DNA of 64,000 bases from Hyphomicrobiales bacterium (GCA_900473175.1 UCKM01000014.1:62001-126000), one strand, 5' to 3'. Shown: positions 9,097-18,352, counted from the first letter of the stretch. Notes: generated from the sequence alone by a model not told the origin. A program made the numbers and translations.

Positions 9097-10205
9097 CCAA
9101 AACGCGCCGGGGAGAGCTTTGGTAGCAGCGATTCGATAATGGCATCGGGCGCCACGCCTCGGATAAGTGCTGCGGCAAGGGCCGAGAGGGCAGGGGAGGT
9201 CTGGATACCATACCCGCCTTGTCCGGCAAGCCAGAAGAAGCCATCGACAGCCCCGTCGAAACCTGCCACCGGCGTCCGGTCCGGCGCGAAGGTTCGTAAT
9301 CCGGCCCAGCTGTGCTCGACCCGCGTTACGGGAACGGTCACCGCCTGCTCGTAGCGGTAAAGTCCTTCGGCCAGGACCATGTCATCTGCAAAGGCATCAT
9401 GCGGATCGACCGGCGTCTCATCGCAAGGCGAGACGAAGAGCCGTCCTCCATCGGGCTTCATGTACCAGGCCTCATTGACATCATCGACGAGCGGCCAGCC
9501 TCTCGTGTCGTATCCGTCAGGGGCGGGAAGCACGGCGATGGACCGTCGCATGGGCGTCAGGCCAAGCCGCTTTGCCCCAAAAAGGCTGGCAGTCGTATCG
9601 GCCCAGCCACCTGAGGCATTGACCACGATCCTGGCATGATAAGTACGACCGGCGGTGCGAACATGCCATTGGCCGGCAACACGCTCGGCGCCTGTGACCT
9701 CCGATTTCGTATGGAGTTGCACCCCGAGGGTCGCGGCCTTGCGCAGCCATCCCTGGTGCAATGCGTTCACATCGATATCCCAGGCGCCGGCCTGATAGCA
9801 CGCGGCCTTGATGTAGTCGCGGTTGAGGATGGGGACCATATCGAGCGCTTGGTCGAGACCGATTGCGACGACCCCTTCATGGTTGCGGACGAAATCCTCC
9901 ATGTCCGCGACGCCACTTTCGTCGGCAACCGTCAGGGAGCCGCGCGGTGTCAGGAGCGGCGCGGGGAAAAGATTGATGTCGCGGTGCTCGAACAGCGGAG
10001 CACTTGCGCGGTTCAGGCCGCGAATGACATCATTGCCGTAGTTCGGAAGGAAAATCGCGGCGGAACGGCCCGTCGAATGATAGCCGGGCTGGTCCTCGCG
10101 CTCGAGGAGCACGACCTTGTGGGTGTCAGCCAGGGCAGCTGCGACGCCAACGCCAGCAATGCCTGCACCGATTACAAGAACGTCCGTTTTGATTGCATCA
10201 GTCAT
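9093..10205 (-). CDS. FAD-dependent amino-acid dehydrogenase, D-arginine dehydrogenase-like
   Basis: This 370-residue DAO-family flavoenzyme has the FAD motif VLVIGAGIAGVGVAAALA at residues 9-26. Several blocks resemble, from memory, the Pseudomonas D-arginine dehydrogenase DauA: EREDQPGYHSTGRSAA at 35-50, ID(V/T)NALHQGWLR, HSWAGLRTFAPD, and FFWLAGQGGYGIQTSPAL near the C terminus. Such enzymes oxidise D-amino acids to 2-oxo acids and ammonia. The gene ends a minus-strand operon with a ureohydrolase and two importers of basic or amino compounds, which supports a guanidino or basic amino acid substrate. Other D-amino acids or glycine-like substrates remain possible. Confidence 0.78.
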   Translation of the reverse strand: MTDAIKTDVLVIGAGIAGVGVAAALADTHKVVLLEREDQPGYHSTGRSAAIFLPNYGNDVIRGLNRASAPLFEHRDINLFPAPLLTPRGSLTVADESGVADMEDFVRNHEGVVAIGLDQALDMVPILNRDYIKAACYQAGAWDIDVNALHQGWLRKAATLGVQLHTKSEVTGAERVAGQWHVRTAGRTYHARIVVNASGGWADTTASLFGAKRLGLTPMRRSIAVLPAPDGYDTRGWPLVDDVNEAWYMKPDGGRLFVSPCDETPVDPHDAFADDMVLAEGLYRYEQAVTVPVTRVEHSWAGLRTFAPDRTPVAGFDGAVDGFFWLAGQGGYGIQTSPALSALAAALIRGVAPDAIIESLLPKLSPARFG

Positions 10206-10981
10206 GCTGACCCCAGGTCTCTCAGATAGGTATTGTCATCGATCGAAGCGGCAAACGCGGCAGGATCCACGTCGGCGAACATCAGCGTTTCGCCGGCATT
10301 GTCGCCGACCGCAAGCAGGCTGCCATCGGGTGCGGCGATACGGGAGAGACCGGCAAATGTAAAGCGTTCATCCGCGCCAGCATGGTTGACGTAGGCGACA
10401 AAAATCTGGTTCTCGAAGGCCCGGACCTGAATCATATGGTTGGCGATGAAGGTACCTGACGGACCAGCGGGAAGGGCGGTCGGGACAAGAACCATGTCAG
10501 CGCCACCAAGGGCAAGACGGCGAACGTTCTCGGGAAACTCCACGTCATAGCAGATGAGAATGCCGAGCTTCAGCCCACCCATCCCGACAATGCAGTTGGC
10601 AGGCTTGGCAGGCTTGAACAACGACCTTTCATAGTCGCCATAGAGATGCGATTTGCGATAGATCGCGGCGGGCGCATCGCCATTGACGAATGCGGCGCTG
10701 TTGTAGATATCGGCCCCAGCCCGTTCGGCAAAACCGGCGATGAGGGCGATGCCGGTTGCCCGCGAAATCGCCTGCAGCGCATGGATCACATCCCCGTCGG
10801 CGGGCTCGGCAAGGTTCCTGATGGCCTCGCCCGCGCCATAGCCGGTGACACAGAGTTCCGGCGTGATCAGCAGCGCTGCGCCTCCCTTTGCGGCGTCGGC
10901 GGCCGCGCGTTCAATTCGCGCAAGATTGGCGCAAACATCGCCACAGGCCGATTGCATTTGCAGGGCGGCGATCCGCATCAT
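10202..10981 (-). CDS. Carbon-nitrogen hydrolase (nitrilase superfamily amidase)
   Basis: The 259-residue protein has the full Glu-Lys-Cys catalytic set of the nitrilase superfamily: Glu42 in ITPELCVTGYG, Lys110 in IYRKSHLYGDYE, and Cys144 in LICYDVEFPENVR. It hydrolyses an amide or carbamoyl group, not necessarily a nitrile. The gene overlaps its neighbours on both sides in ATGA style, so it belongs to the polyamine-type transport operon. Candidate reactions fitting the neighbours are N-carbamoylputrescine amidase or guanidinobutyramide amidase; neither can be chosen from sequence alone. Confidence 0.88.
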   Translation of the reverse strand: MMRIAALQMQSACGDVCANLARIERAAADAAKGGAALLITPELCVTGYGAGEAIRNLAEPADGDVIHALQAISRATGIALIAGFAERAGADIYNSAAFVNGDAPAAIYRKSHLYGDYERSLFKPAKPANCIVGMGGLKLGILICYDVEFPENVRRLALGGADMVLVPTALPAGPSGTFIANHMIQVRAFENQIFVAYVNHAGADERFTFAGLSRIAAPDGSLLAVGDNAGETLMFADVDPAAFAASIDDNTYLRDLGSA

Positions 10982-11778
10982 TTGTCATCCGATGCCATGG
11001 CACCCAAGAGCTTGGGCAGGTCGCCGAACTTTGCAACCAGGGAGAAGATGACGGCAGCGGTGACAACGAAAAGGATGGTCACCGAGGCCATCGTTGGCGT
11101 GTAGCCATAGCGTAGCGCGTTGAAAATCTTGATCGGCAGCGTCTCCAGCGTGAAGCCTACTGTCATGTAGGCGACGATATATTCGTTGAGCGACAGCACG
11201 AAGGCGAAGGCATAGCCGGAAACCAGATAGGGCAGGATCAATGGCAGGACGACCGTACGGAAAATGGTGCGGTCGCTGGCGCCCATGGTGGCCGCGGCCT
11301 CGACAAAGGACCGGTCGATGGCGGAAAACCCGAGCGAGAGCGTCACCAGCGGCAGGGTGACGAAGAAGATCGCGTGGCCGATGACTGCGGTCCAGGGCGC
11401 GCCATAGAAACCCGTGGTTGCCCAGAAGATGAGCAGGCCAAGCGCCGTGATGACGGGGGGCAGGGTGAATGGGGCGATGCCGAGCACCTGGAAGATGTTG
11501 GCCCAGGGCGCGATGCGGCGCCAGAGAAACCACGACAGGGGAAGCGCTATCGACACTGCAAGCGCAGCTGAGGTCGTCGCCAGCAGAACGGAGGCGATGA
11601 GCGCGCTGCGCCATTCGGGATTGGCGAAGATCTCGCCGTACCAGCTGAGCGAAAAGCCCTGCGGCGGGAATGCCAGGGTCTGCTTTGCATTGACCGAGAC
11701 ACCGGCCACGACGATTAGCGGCAGGCTGAGAAAGAGCCCGATCAGCAGGAAATAAAAGCGCCTGAACCAGTGGATCAT
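10978..11778 (-). CDS. ABC permease, spermidine/putrescine type (PotC-like)
   Basis: This 266-residue inner-membrane permease has about six hydrophobic segments. The binding-protein-dependent transport (EAA) loop is FVEAAATMGASDRTIFRTVVLPLILP. A Met that overlaps the preceding permease stop (ATGA) is the natural start; a longer frame upstream merely overlaps that gene. It resembles PotC/PotI-type permeases. It forms the channel with the next gene for the PotA-like ATPase and Tat-exported receptor of this operon. Confidence 0.88.
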   Translation of the reverse strand: MIHWFRRFYFLLIGLFLSLPLIVVAGVSVNAKQTLAFPPQGFSLSWYGEIFANPEWRSALIASVLLATTSAALAVSIALPLSWFLWRRIAPWANIFQVLGIAPFTLPPVITALGLLIFWATTGFYGAPWTAVIGHAIFFVTLPLVTLSLGFSAIDRSFVEAAATMGASDRTIFRTVVLPLILPYLVSGYAFAFVLSLNEYIVAYMTVGFTLETLPIKIFNALRYGYTPTMASVTILFVVTAAVIFSLVAKFGDLPKLLGAMASDDK

Positions 11779-12629
11779 GCCTTTTCTCCCTTGCGTCCGA
11801 TGAGCAAAGTCAGCCCCACGAGCCCGAGCGTGACGAGCACAAGGAACACTGCCATCGCCGCGGCGAAGGGCATGTTGGACTGGTAGATCGCCTGGTCGGT
11901 GATGAGTACGGAAAGGGTCCAATGCTGCGGGCGGCCGAGAATCTGCGGCAAGAGGTAGGAGCCGAGAGCAAAGATGAACACCATGATCAGCGTCGCCATG
12001 ATCGTATTGCGCAGCGCCGGTACGAGCACGTTGAAAAAGGCGCGGATCGGTGAGGAGCCCAGCGTTCGCGCCGCCTCCATCAACGTCGGATCAAGCCTCA
12101 CGATGGCTGGATAGAGGACGAGGATCGTATAGGGCAGGGCCTGATAGACCATGCCGGTGAGCACGGCGCCGAAACTCGGAAACAGTGCGACAGGCTGGCC
12201 GAGGATCCCGATTGCAACAAGCAGGTTGCTGAGACCGGCCGTTCGCGACAGCAATGTCGACCAGGCAAAGCCGATGATGACCTCGGACAAGGACAGGACG
12301 GAGAGAAGCGCCACGAGCCATATCACCTGCAGGCGGCGGGGCAGGCGCGACAGAAGATAGGTGAAGGGCAACCCAAGTACCACGCAGCAAACTGCAACCG
12401 TTATGGCAAGCATCAGCGAAAAACCGAGGACACCGCCGAAGAAAGCGCTGAGAAAGCGCTCATAGTTCGAGAACACGAAGGCAGGCGTATAGAACCCACC
12501 CTCCTGGCGCTGGAAGAAGCTGACGGCGATCATCGTGCCAAAGGGCACGACGAAGAAGACGAGCAGCATGCCCGCCGGGAAGAACAGCGGCCCATAGTCG
12601 GCGATGGATTGCGGTGGCTCGCGCTTCAT
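11775..12629 (-). CDS. ABC permease, spermidine/putrescine type (PotB-like)
   Basis: The 284-residue membrane protein starts with a hydrophobic segment (GPLFFPAGMLLVFFVVPFGT). It carries the EAA-type loop LMEAARTLGSSPIRAFFNVLVP in its second half. Start chosen at the Met overlapping the ATPase stop (ATGA), giving tight coupling. It pairs with the PotC-like permease. Polyamines, gamma-aminobutyrate and opines are all known cargo of this family, so the ligand is open. Confidence 0.88.
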   Translation of the reverse strand: MKREPPQSIADYGPLFFPAGMLLVFFVVPFGTMIAVSFFQRQEGGFYTPAFVFSNYERFLSAFFGGVLGFSLMLAITVAVCCVVLGLPFTYLLSRLPRRLQVIWLVALLSVLSLSEVIIGFAWSTLLSRTAGLSNLLVAIGILGQPVALFPSFGAVLTGMVYQALPYTILVLYPAIVRLDPTLMEAARTLGSSPIRAFFNVLVPALRNTIMATLIMVFIFALGSYLLPQILGRPQHWTLSVLITDQAIYQSNMPFAAAMAVFLVLVTLGLVGLTLLIGRKGEKA

Positions 12630-13663
12630 TGTTTCAGCACCACGCACACGTCGGGAGAAAGCGAAATGCCCACGGTTTGACCGGCAACAACGTCGGGCCG
12701 TTCGCGCGGGGTCGAGACGGCGATGATCTGCTTGCCGCCCGCTTCGACGAAGGTCTCGATCGTGCCGCCGAGATCACGGACGAAAGTCACCGTGCCGTCG
12801 ATCGCGCCATTGCCGGGCGCAGTCAGATGAACATCTTCCGGGCGCACCGAGATCGTCGCCTTCTGCGATCCGTCCGGAAGGTTCAGGCCCTTCACGCGAT
12901 GGCCGAATATGGTGGCAGCGCCGGAGCCATCGGCCTGCATGTCGAGCAGATTTGTGGAACCGATGAAATCGGCGACGAACGTGTCGGCCGGCTTGCGGTA
13001 GATCTCGATGGGCGGTGCAGCCTGACGGATGTGACCGCCATTCATGACAACCACCGTGTCGGCCATGGTCATCGCCTCGCGCTGGTCGTGGGTGACGACG
13101 ATGGTGGTGATACCGAGCTTCTGCTGGAGCTGGCGCAGTTCGACCTGCATCGCTTCGCGCAGTTTTGCATCGAGCGCCGAGAGGGGCTCGTCCAGCAGGA
13201 AGAGCCGCGGCGAGAGTGCGAGCGCCCGGGCGATCGCAACGCGCTGGCGCTGTCCGCCCGACAGCTTGGATACGGGCCGGTCGCCGTAACCGGGCAGGTG
13301 AATGAGGGCGAGCAATTCGTCGACGCGCTTCTTCTGGTCCTCGCGCGGTGCACCGCGAATGCGCAGCGGGTAGGCGATGTTCTCGCCCACGCTCAAATGC
13401 GGAAACAACGCCAGCGACTGAAACACCATGCCGAGATTGCGCTTGTGCGTCGGAACCCCGGTAATGTCCGCGCCGTCGAGCAGGATTGCGCCGTTGGACG
13501 GATCTTCCAGTCCGGCGATCATGCGCAGCAGTGTGGTCTTGCCGCAACCTGACGGCCCGAGCAGACAGACGAACGTGCCGTGCGGCACGGAAAGATGCAC
13601 GTTCTCGACGGCGGTGAATGCCCCAAATTGCTTGGTGACATTGTTCAATACCAGTCCGGACAT
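12626..13663 (-). CDS. ABC ATPase, PotA type
   Basis: The 345-residue ATPase has Walker A LLGPSGCGKTTLLR, signature LSGGQRQRVAIARAL, Walker B LFLLDEPLSALD, the H-loop VVTHDQREAMTMAD and a C-terminal TOBE-like regulatory domain (about 270-345). This length and layout match PotA/FbpC-type subunits. The start is placed at MSGLVLNN with a GAGGGG site. It is the only ATPase encoded among the two importers of this locus, so it may serve both sets of permeases. Confidence 0.9.
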   Translation of the reverse strand: MSGLVLNNVTKQFGAFTAVENVHLSVPHGTFVCLLGPSGCGKTTLLRMIAGLEDPSNGAILLDGADITGVPTHKRNLGMVFQSLALFPHLSVGENIAYPLRIRGAPREDQKKRVDELLALIHLPGYGDRPVSKLSGGQRQRVAIARALALSPRLFLLDEPLSALDAKLREAMQVELRQLQQKLGITTIVVTHDQREAMTMADTVVVMNGGHIRQAAPPIEIYRKPADTFVADFIGSTNLLDMQADGSGAATIFGHRVKGLNLPDGSQKATISVRPEDVHLTAPGNGAIDGTVTFVRDLGGTIETFVEAGGKQIIAVSTPRERPDVVAGQTVGISLSPDVCVVLKQ

Positions 13664-13691
13664 CGGCCCCTCATATTTTTCGCTTGGGATC

Positions 13692-13725
13692 GCACCACCC
13701 CTTTCCATGAGGAAAAGGGTGGTGC
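13692..13725 (-). other. Intercistronic stem-loop between binding-protein and ATPase genes
   Basis: A 15-base inverted repeat with one mismatch (GCACCACCC...GGGTGGTGC, 4-base loop) fills most of the 77-base gap between the binding-protein gene and the ATPase gene. It is not followed by a T run in the direction of transcription. A role in mRNA processing or stability, keeping the receptor message more abundant than the membrane part, fits better than full termination. Confidence 0.6.
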
Positions 13726-13740
13726 CTTATCTGGTGGCTG

Positions 13741-14829
13741 TCAGCCGACAATCAGTTCGGTCCATTTCTGGTTCAGCCAGTCGGCCTTGGTCGTATAGAG
13801 GTCATAGCGGGGGATGATCGGCTCGATATCCGAAGAGACCGCCGCAAACTCTTTTTCGTTGAGATCGAGCAGTTCCCGCTTGACCGTCGGCGACGTGCCG
13901 ACCTTGCGCGAAAGCGTTGCCTGGATGGAAGGCTGGCTCATGTAGTTGATGAAGATATGAGCTTCCTCGACCTTTTTCGATGCACGCGACAATGCCCAGC
14001 AACCGGAATCCTGCACGCCGCCTTCCTTCGGGAAGGTGGAGCGGACGGGGTGGCCTTCAGAGGCAGCAAGTCCGGTTACGTCGTGATAGTACTGGCCCAT
14101 CGGGATTTCGCCGGATTTGAGCGACTGTTCGAATTGGGCCTCGTCGCGATACCACAACCGAACGTTAGGCTTGACTTCGGCAAGCTTGTCGAAGGCCTTC
14201 AACAGTCCCTCTTCCGTATCGAGGGCATTTGTGCCGCCGAAGAACGTCTTTGCCGTGATCTCCAGCAGGAACGAGTTGGATACGAGGGCAAGCAAACCAA
14301 GCTTGTCGGCATTGGCCTTGTCCCAGAACGCTGCCCAGGATGTCGGCGCTTCCTTGTAGACGTCCGTATTGGTCACCAGCGTGATGTACCACGCGACGGC
14401 ACCGATACCGGCAACGCCGCCATCCGGATATTTGTTGACGAAGCGGTCGAGCAGGTTCTTTGCGTTCGGAATCTTCGCCGTGTCGAGCGGGGTCCAGAGC
14501 TTGGTCGTCTGGCCCTTGAGCATCGCCACCTGTGACATCATCGAAACGTCAGCGGGAGCCGCGCCCGCCTTTGCTGCCTGTTCGAGCTGAACCAGCCATG
14601 CTTCGCCGGTCGGCTCGGCAACGGACTCGATCGCGATGCCGGTCGCCTTGGTGAATTCCGGGAAGATGTTCTTGTCGAAGGAATCCTTGAAGTAGCCACC
14701 ATAGACGCCGACTTTCAGCGACTTGTCCTGCGCGTGCAGAATGCCCGGCATTGCCAGCACACCGGCTGCCATGGCACCCGTGCCCAGCACCGTGCGGCGG
14801 CTGACGCCTTTCTTGAAGATATTGTCCAT
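13741..14829 (-). CDS. Extracellular binding protein, polyamine/opine type, Tat signal
   Basis: The 362-residue product is a PotD/PotF-type solute receptor (family 1/13). Its N terminus holds a twin-arginine signal, SRRTVLGTGAMAAGVLAMP, at about residues 9-27, with likely cleavage after LHAQ. Tat export suggests folding or cofactor binding before export, which is unusual for this family. Two ATG codons occur after an AAGGAG site; only the second has proper spacing, so it is taken as start. Downstream genes encode its ATPase and permeases. Confidence 0.86.
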   Translation of the reverse strand: MDNIFKKGVSRRTVLGTGAMAAGVLAMPGILHAQDKSLKVGVYGGYFKDSFDKNIFPEFTKATGIAIESVAEPTGEAWLVQLEQAAKAGAAPADVSMMSQVAMLKGQTTKLWTPLDTAKIPNAKNLLDRFVNKYPDGGVAGIGAVAWYITLVTNTDVYKEAPTSWAAFWDKANADKLGLLALVSNSFLLEITAKTFFGGTNALDTEEGLLKAFDKLAEVKPNVRLWYRDEAQFEQSLKSGEIPMGQYYHDVTGLAASEGHPVRSTFPKEGGVQDSGCWALSRASKKVEEAHIFINYMSQPSIQATLSRKVGTSPTVKRELLDLNEKEFAAVSSDIEPIIPRYDLYTTKADWLNQKWTELIVG

Positions 14830-14902
14830 TATCATTCTCCTTATTTGACGCCAGTATGCTGGCGTTTTTCCCACTCTTGTTTGTCCAACGGCTGCAAGTC
14901 AC

Positions 14903-15553
14903 TCAACGATGGGTCGCAGCGCGAAGCTCCAATATCTTGGTATAGCGCGTCAGCGGATAGCACAGAACAAAATAGATCAATGCGACCAGTCCGTAGACGG
15001 TGAAAGGTTCGAAAGTCGCGTTGTTGATCGCGTTCGAGGTCCGAACCAATTCCTCGAAACCGATGATCGACGTCAACGCCGTGCTCTTGATCAGCTGCAC
15101 CAGGAATCCAACTGTCGGCGCGCGCGTAATGGCAAAGGCCTGCGGCAGGATGATGAGGCGCAACTGCGCAACATAGTGCAGGCCGAGACTGCTTCCCGCG
15201 TCCCACTGGCCGCTCGGCAGCGACTGCACGCCGCCGCGCCAGATCTCGGCAAGAAAGGCGCTGGCGCAGAGCGTGAGCCCGAGCACCGCCGCCGTCCATG
15301 CCTCGATGCGGAAGCCGAGCAGCGGCAGCCCGAAGAACAACAGGAAGAGCTGCATCAACAGCGGCGTGCCCTGGAAAAGGCCGATATAATATTCGGCGGC
15401 GCGCCTGAGCCAGCGCCGCTTCGAGATGCGCAACAGGAGAATTGCCACACCGGCGATGGAGCCGCCGACAAAGGCAACGATCGACAGCAAGATCGTCCAG
15501 CGAGCGGCCAGAAGCAAATTGCGCAATATGTCCCAGAAGGTAAACTCGATCAT
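14903..15553 (-). CDS. ABC permease, polar amino acid (HisMQ) family
   Basis: The 216-residue permease shows the HisMQ-family block YYIGLFQGTPLLMQLFLLFFGLP at about residues 55-77, and a second cytoplasmic loop with LGLHYVAQLRLIILPQA. Members transport arginine, histidine, glutamine, opines and similar compounds. It overlaps the previous permease gene by four bases. No HisP/ArtP-type ATPase gene follows it; the next gene, 73 bases on, is a Tat-exported receptor of another transporter family. Confidence 0.9.
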   Translation of the reverse strand: MIEFTFWDILRNLLLAARWTILLSIVAFVGGSIAGVAILLLRISKRRWLRRAAEYYIGLFQGTPLLMQLFLLFFGLPLLGFRIEAWTAAVLGLTLCASAFLAEIWRGGVQSLPSGQWDAGSSLGLHYVAQLRLIILPQAFAITRAPTVGFLVQLIKSTALTSIIGFEELVRTSNAINNATFEPFTVYGLVALIYFVLCYPLTRYTKILELRAATHR

Positions 15554-16224
15554 GCCATGCCTCCGGCGATTGCACGCCGCCCGGCAGCAAACAGAAGCCT
15601 GCGCAAGCCGATGCTCATGACAAGATAGACCATCGTCACGACGAAATAGGTCTCGAATGCCCGGAAAGTCCGCGCCTGCAACATGTCCGCCTCATAGGTG
15701 AGTTCGCGCACGGCGATCTGTGAGACGACGGCCGATTCGAGCATCATGATGACAATCTGGCTGGTGAGGGCAGCGAAGATAACCTTGAGTGCCTGTGGCA
15801 GCACGATCTTGACGAAGACCAGCCATGGTTGCAGGCCGAGCGCCGCAGCCGCTTCCCTCTGGCCCTTGGGCACGGCATCGAGGCCGGCGCCAACGATCTC
15901 CGTGGTGTACGCGGTCATGTTCAATGTCATGGCCAGCATGGCGGCAACGACCGGATCGAGGCGGATGCCAAGCCGCGGCAGGCCGAAGAAGATGAAGAAG
16001 AGTTGCACCAGAAATGGTGTGTTGCGGACGAGCTCGACATAGGCGGCAATGGCCTTGCGCACGATCGGGTAGCGGCTGCGTTTCGCAGCCGCGCCGAAAA
16101 TGCTCAAAATGACACCCAAGACCGACGTGACGGCGATCAGGAAGATCGTCATGGCGGCGCCACTGGCGATCATCCCAACCGCGCCGGTCAACCAGCCAAA
16201 GTCGAGCGCGTAGCCCACCGTCAA
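15550..16224 (-). CDS. ABC permease, polar amino acid (HisMQ) family
   Basis: This 224-residue permease has the block IAAYVELVRNTPFLVQLFFIFFGLP that marks the HisMQ family, followed by AAALGLQPWLVFVKIVLPQALK as the ATPase-contact loop. It forms a heterodimeric channel with the next gene. Start and stop overlap its neighbours in ATGA fashion, placing it in one transcript with the receptor gene upstream. Confidence 0.9.
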   Translation of the reverse strand: MTVGYALDFGWLTGAVGMIASGAAMTIFLIAVTSVLGVILSIFGAAAKRSRYPIVRKAIAAYVELVRNTPFLVQLFFIFFGLPRLGIRLDPVVAAMLAMTLNMTAYTTEIVGAGLDAVPKGQREAAAALGLQPWLVFVKIVLPQALKVIFAALTSQIVIMMLESAVVSQIAVRELTYEADMLQARTFRAFETYFVVTMVYLVMSIGLRRLLFAAGRRAIAGGMA

Positions 16225-17030
16225 TCCTTCAGATTGGCCGGATCAAGCGATGTCTTCAGCCAGGCTTCCGAGCTCTTGTTCAGGCTTCCGTCGGAAAGCA
16301 TTTTCGCAACCGTATCGTTGATTGCCTGCTTGAGCCGATCCTCCTTCTTGTTGAGCGCGATGTGGGACGGCGAGGTGAGGAGCTGGAACTTCTGTTCCGG
16401 CGCAAGGGCTTCCTGGCGGGCGAGGACCTGGGCACCGACGTCATTGCCGACGACCATCAACTGGGTCTGGCCGGAAATGAAGGCCTGGATGACCGAGTTG
16501 TAGTTGTCGAAACGCTTCACATCGGCAGAGGCCGGTACCACCGCGGTCAAGGATGTATCTTCGAGCGTACCGCGATTAACGGCAATGCTCTTGCCGGCAA
16601 GGTCATCCTTGCCCTTCACCTCAAGTGCTTTCGGCCCGATGACAGCGATGTAATAAGGTGCGTAGGCGGCCGCGAAATCGATGACCTGTTCGCGTTCCTT
16701 GCTGTAGCCGACGCTCATCAGCAGATCGACGCGGTGTTCGGTCAAGTAGGGAATACGGTTCTGCCCGGTTACGGCGACCGGATTGAGCTTGACCTTGAGC
16801 GCGTCGGCCAAAGCCTGTGCCACGTCCATGTCATAGCCCTTGAGCGACATGTCGGCACTTGCCGAGGAGAAGGGCGGAAAATCGGCAAAGACGCCAACAT
16901 TAAGGACACCGGCCTTGGTAATGTCGTCAACCGCATCGGCATGGGCGGCGTTTGTGGCGATGCCGAGCGTTGTGCTGCCGAGCAGCAGAACGGCGGCAAA
17001 GGATGATCGAAGCGTGTTGTAGATTGTCAT
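16221..17030 (-). CDS. Family 3 amino-acid binding protein
   Basis: The 269-residue protein has a Sec signal peptide (about residues 1-30, ending AAHADA) and a bilobed family 3 receptor domain. It begins VLNVGVFADFPPFSSASADMSLKGYD in outline, with the GYDMD motif that usually contacts the ligand's amino group. An AAGGGG site six bases before the Met at 17030 decides the start. It delivers an amino-acid-like ligand to the two HisMQ permeases; the neighbouring ureohydrolase points to a guanidino or basic amino acid. Confidence 0.9.
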   Translation of the reverse strand: MTIYNTLRSSFAAVLLLGSTTLGIATNAAHADAVDDITKAGVLNVGVFADFPPFSSASADMSLKGYDMDVAQALADALKVKLNPVAVTGQNRIPYLTEHRVDLLMSVGYSKEREQVIDFAAAYAPYYIAVIGPKALEVKGKDDLAGKSIAVNRGTLEDTSLTAVVPASADVKRFDNYNSVIQAFISGQTQLMVVGNDVGAQVLARQEALAPEQKFQLLTSPSHIALNKKEDRLKQAINDTVAKMLSDGSLNKSSEAWLKTSLDPANLKD

Positions 17031-17129
17031 TTTATTCCCCTTCATTGTTATTGTGTGAGCGATGAAGACAATCCGGCTGTTACGCCATATGACGCCTCAT
17101 CGTTCGTTGGCTTGGTAGTTCCATGCGCA

Positions 17130-18191
17130 TCAGCGTTTGCCCTGAACGAATGGACTGAACACCATCAGGCTGAGAATCTCGAATAGTACCTGCGCGCCGG
17201 CATGGGCAGTGTTGGTCGTCGCGTCATATTGGGGCGCGACTTCGACCACATCGCCACCAACAAGGTTGACGCCCTTGAGGCCGCGCAGAAGCTCGAGGAC
17301 CTCGCGGGTCGTCAAACCGCCCACTTCCGGCGTGCCGGTGCCTGGCGCGAAACTCGGGTCCAGACTGTCGACATCGAAGGAAAGATAGGTGGGGCCATCG
17401 CCGACGATCGCCCTTGCCTTCTCGATGATGGCCGGGATACCGAGACCCGTCACCTCTTCGGCATGGATGACGGTCATGCCGGATTCATAGGAGAACTCCC
17501 AGAGATATTCTGCCGAGCCGCGAATACCGATCTGGATGGTGCGGCTCGGGTCGAGCACGCCGTCAAGCACTGCGTTGCGGAATGGACCGCCATGATGAAA
17601 CTTGGTGTGGTCGAAAGCGCCGCCAGTATCGCAATGGGCATCGATATGGATCAAGCCGACCGGGCGATTCTTGCCAACGGCTTTCAGGATCGGATGCGTG
17701 ATCGAATGGTCGCCGCCAACCGAAAGTGGCACAACGCCCGCGTCGACAATCTGGTTGATGCGCCGTTCGATATCATCATGGCTCTGTTCGAGCCGGTAGC
17801 GGCTGGCAAAGGGCACATCACCGATATCGGCCACCCGCAGGTCGAAGACTGGCGCGCATTCGAGAACATGATTGTAGGGGCCGATCCGTTCGATCGTGCG
17901 CAGCGCCCGCGGGCCAAAGCGCGAGCCCGTACGGTTGGTAACGCCAAGATCCATCGGCACGCCAACCATGGCCACTTGCAGATTGCCAAAATCCGGATTG
18001 CCGGCATCAACTGGCATGTGGGGAGCCGTCAGGAAGGTGGGCATGCCCGCATAGGGTGCAAGTCGCGTTCCGGCCTTGGAGAATATCTTGTCGGCAACCT
18101 TGCGAAACGTCGGATCGAATAGCTCGCCGCCATGGCTCTCGCCGTATTTGGCGCGCAGTTCGTTGAGCTTGTCCTCATCCCATGATGCCAT
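17130..18191 (-). CDS. Ureohydrolase family enzyme (agmatinase / guanidinobutyrase-like)
   Basis: The 353-residue product is an arginase-family binuclear manganese hydrolase. The metal ligands are all present: His162 in VGGDHSIT, Asp184, His186 and Asp188 in DAHCD, and Asp273 and Asp275 in SFDVDSLDPSFAPGTGTPE. These enzymes release urea from a guanidino compound. Agmatinase, guanidinobutyrase and guanidinopropionase share this fold and cannot be separated safely by eye. It heads the minus-strand operon with two ABC importers, an amidase and a D-arginine-dehydrogenase-like flavoenzyme, so a guanidino acid substrate is attractive. It is divergent from a GcvA-like LysR regulator. Confidence 0.9.
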   Translation of the reverse strand: MASWDEDKLNELRAKYGESHGGELFDPTFRKVADKIFSKAGTRLAPYAGMPTFLTAPHMPVDAGNPDFGNLQVAMVGVPMDLGVTNRTGSRFGPRALRTIERIGPYNHVLECAPVFDLRVADIGDVPFASRYRLEQSHDDIERRINQIVDAGVVPLSVGGDHSITHPILKAVGKNRPVGLIHIDAHCDTGGAFDHTKFHHGGPFRNAVLDGVLDPSRTIQIGIRGSAEYLWEFSYESGMTVIHAEEVTGLGIPAIIEKARAIVGDGPTYLSFDVDSLDPSFAPGTGTPEVGGLTTREVLELLRGLKGVNLVGGDVVEVAPQYDATTNTAHAGAQVLFEILSLMVFSPFVQGKR

Positions 18192-18352
18192 GACCGTATC
18201 CCATCATCTAATTGCACGGGGTCGATAGACGCGGATTCAATTTATGCGTTGGTCAGATGATCCGCTTGGTCAGTTCCCCGGGCATTTTGCCTCTTTGAAC
18301 CTATTATCGGTACAAAACGAATGGAAAAGCAATTGACATTGTTATAGCATGG

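Noticed and set aside
12614-13552. A 312-codon plus-strand frame
   Set aside because: It is antisense to the PotA-like ATPase, has no ribosome site and shows no family motif.
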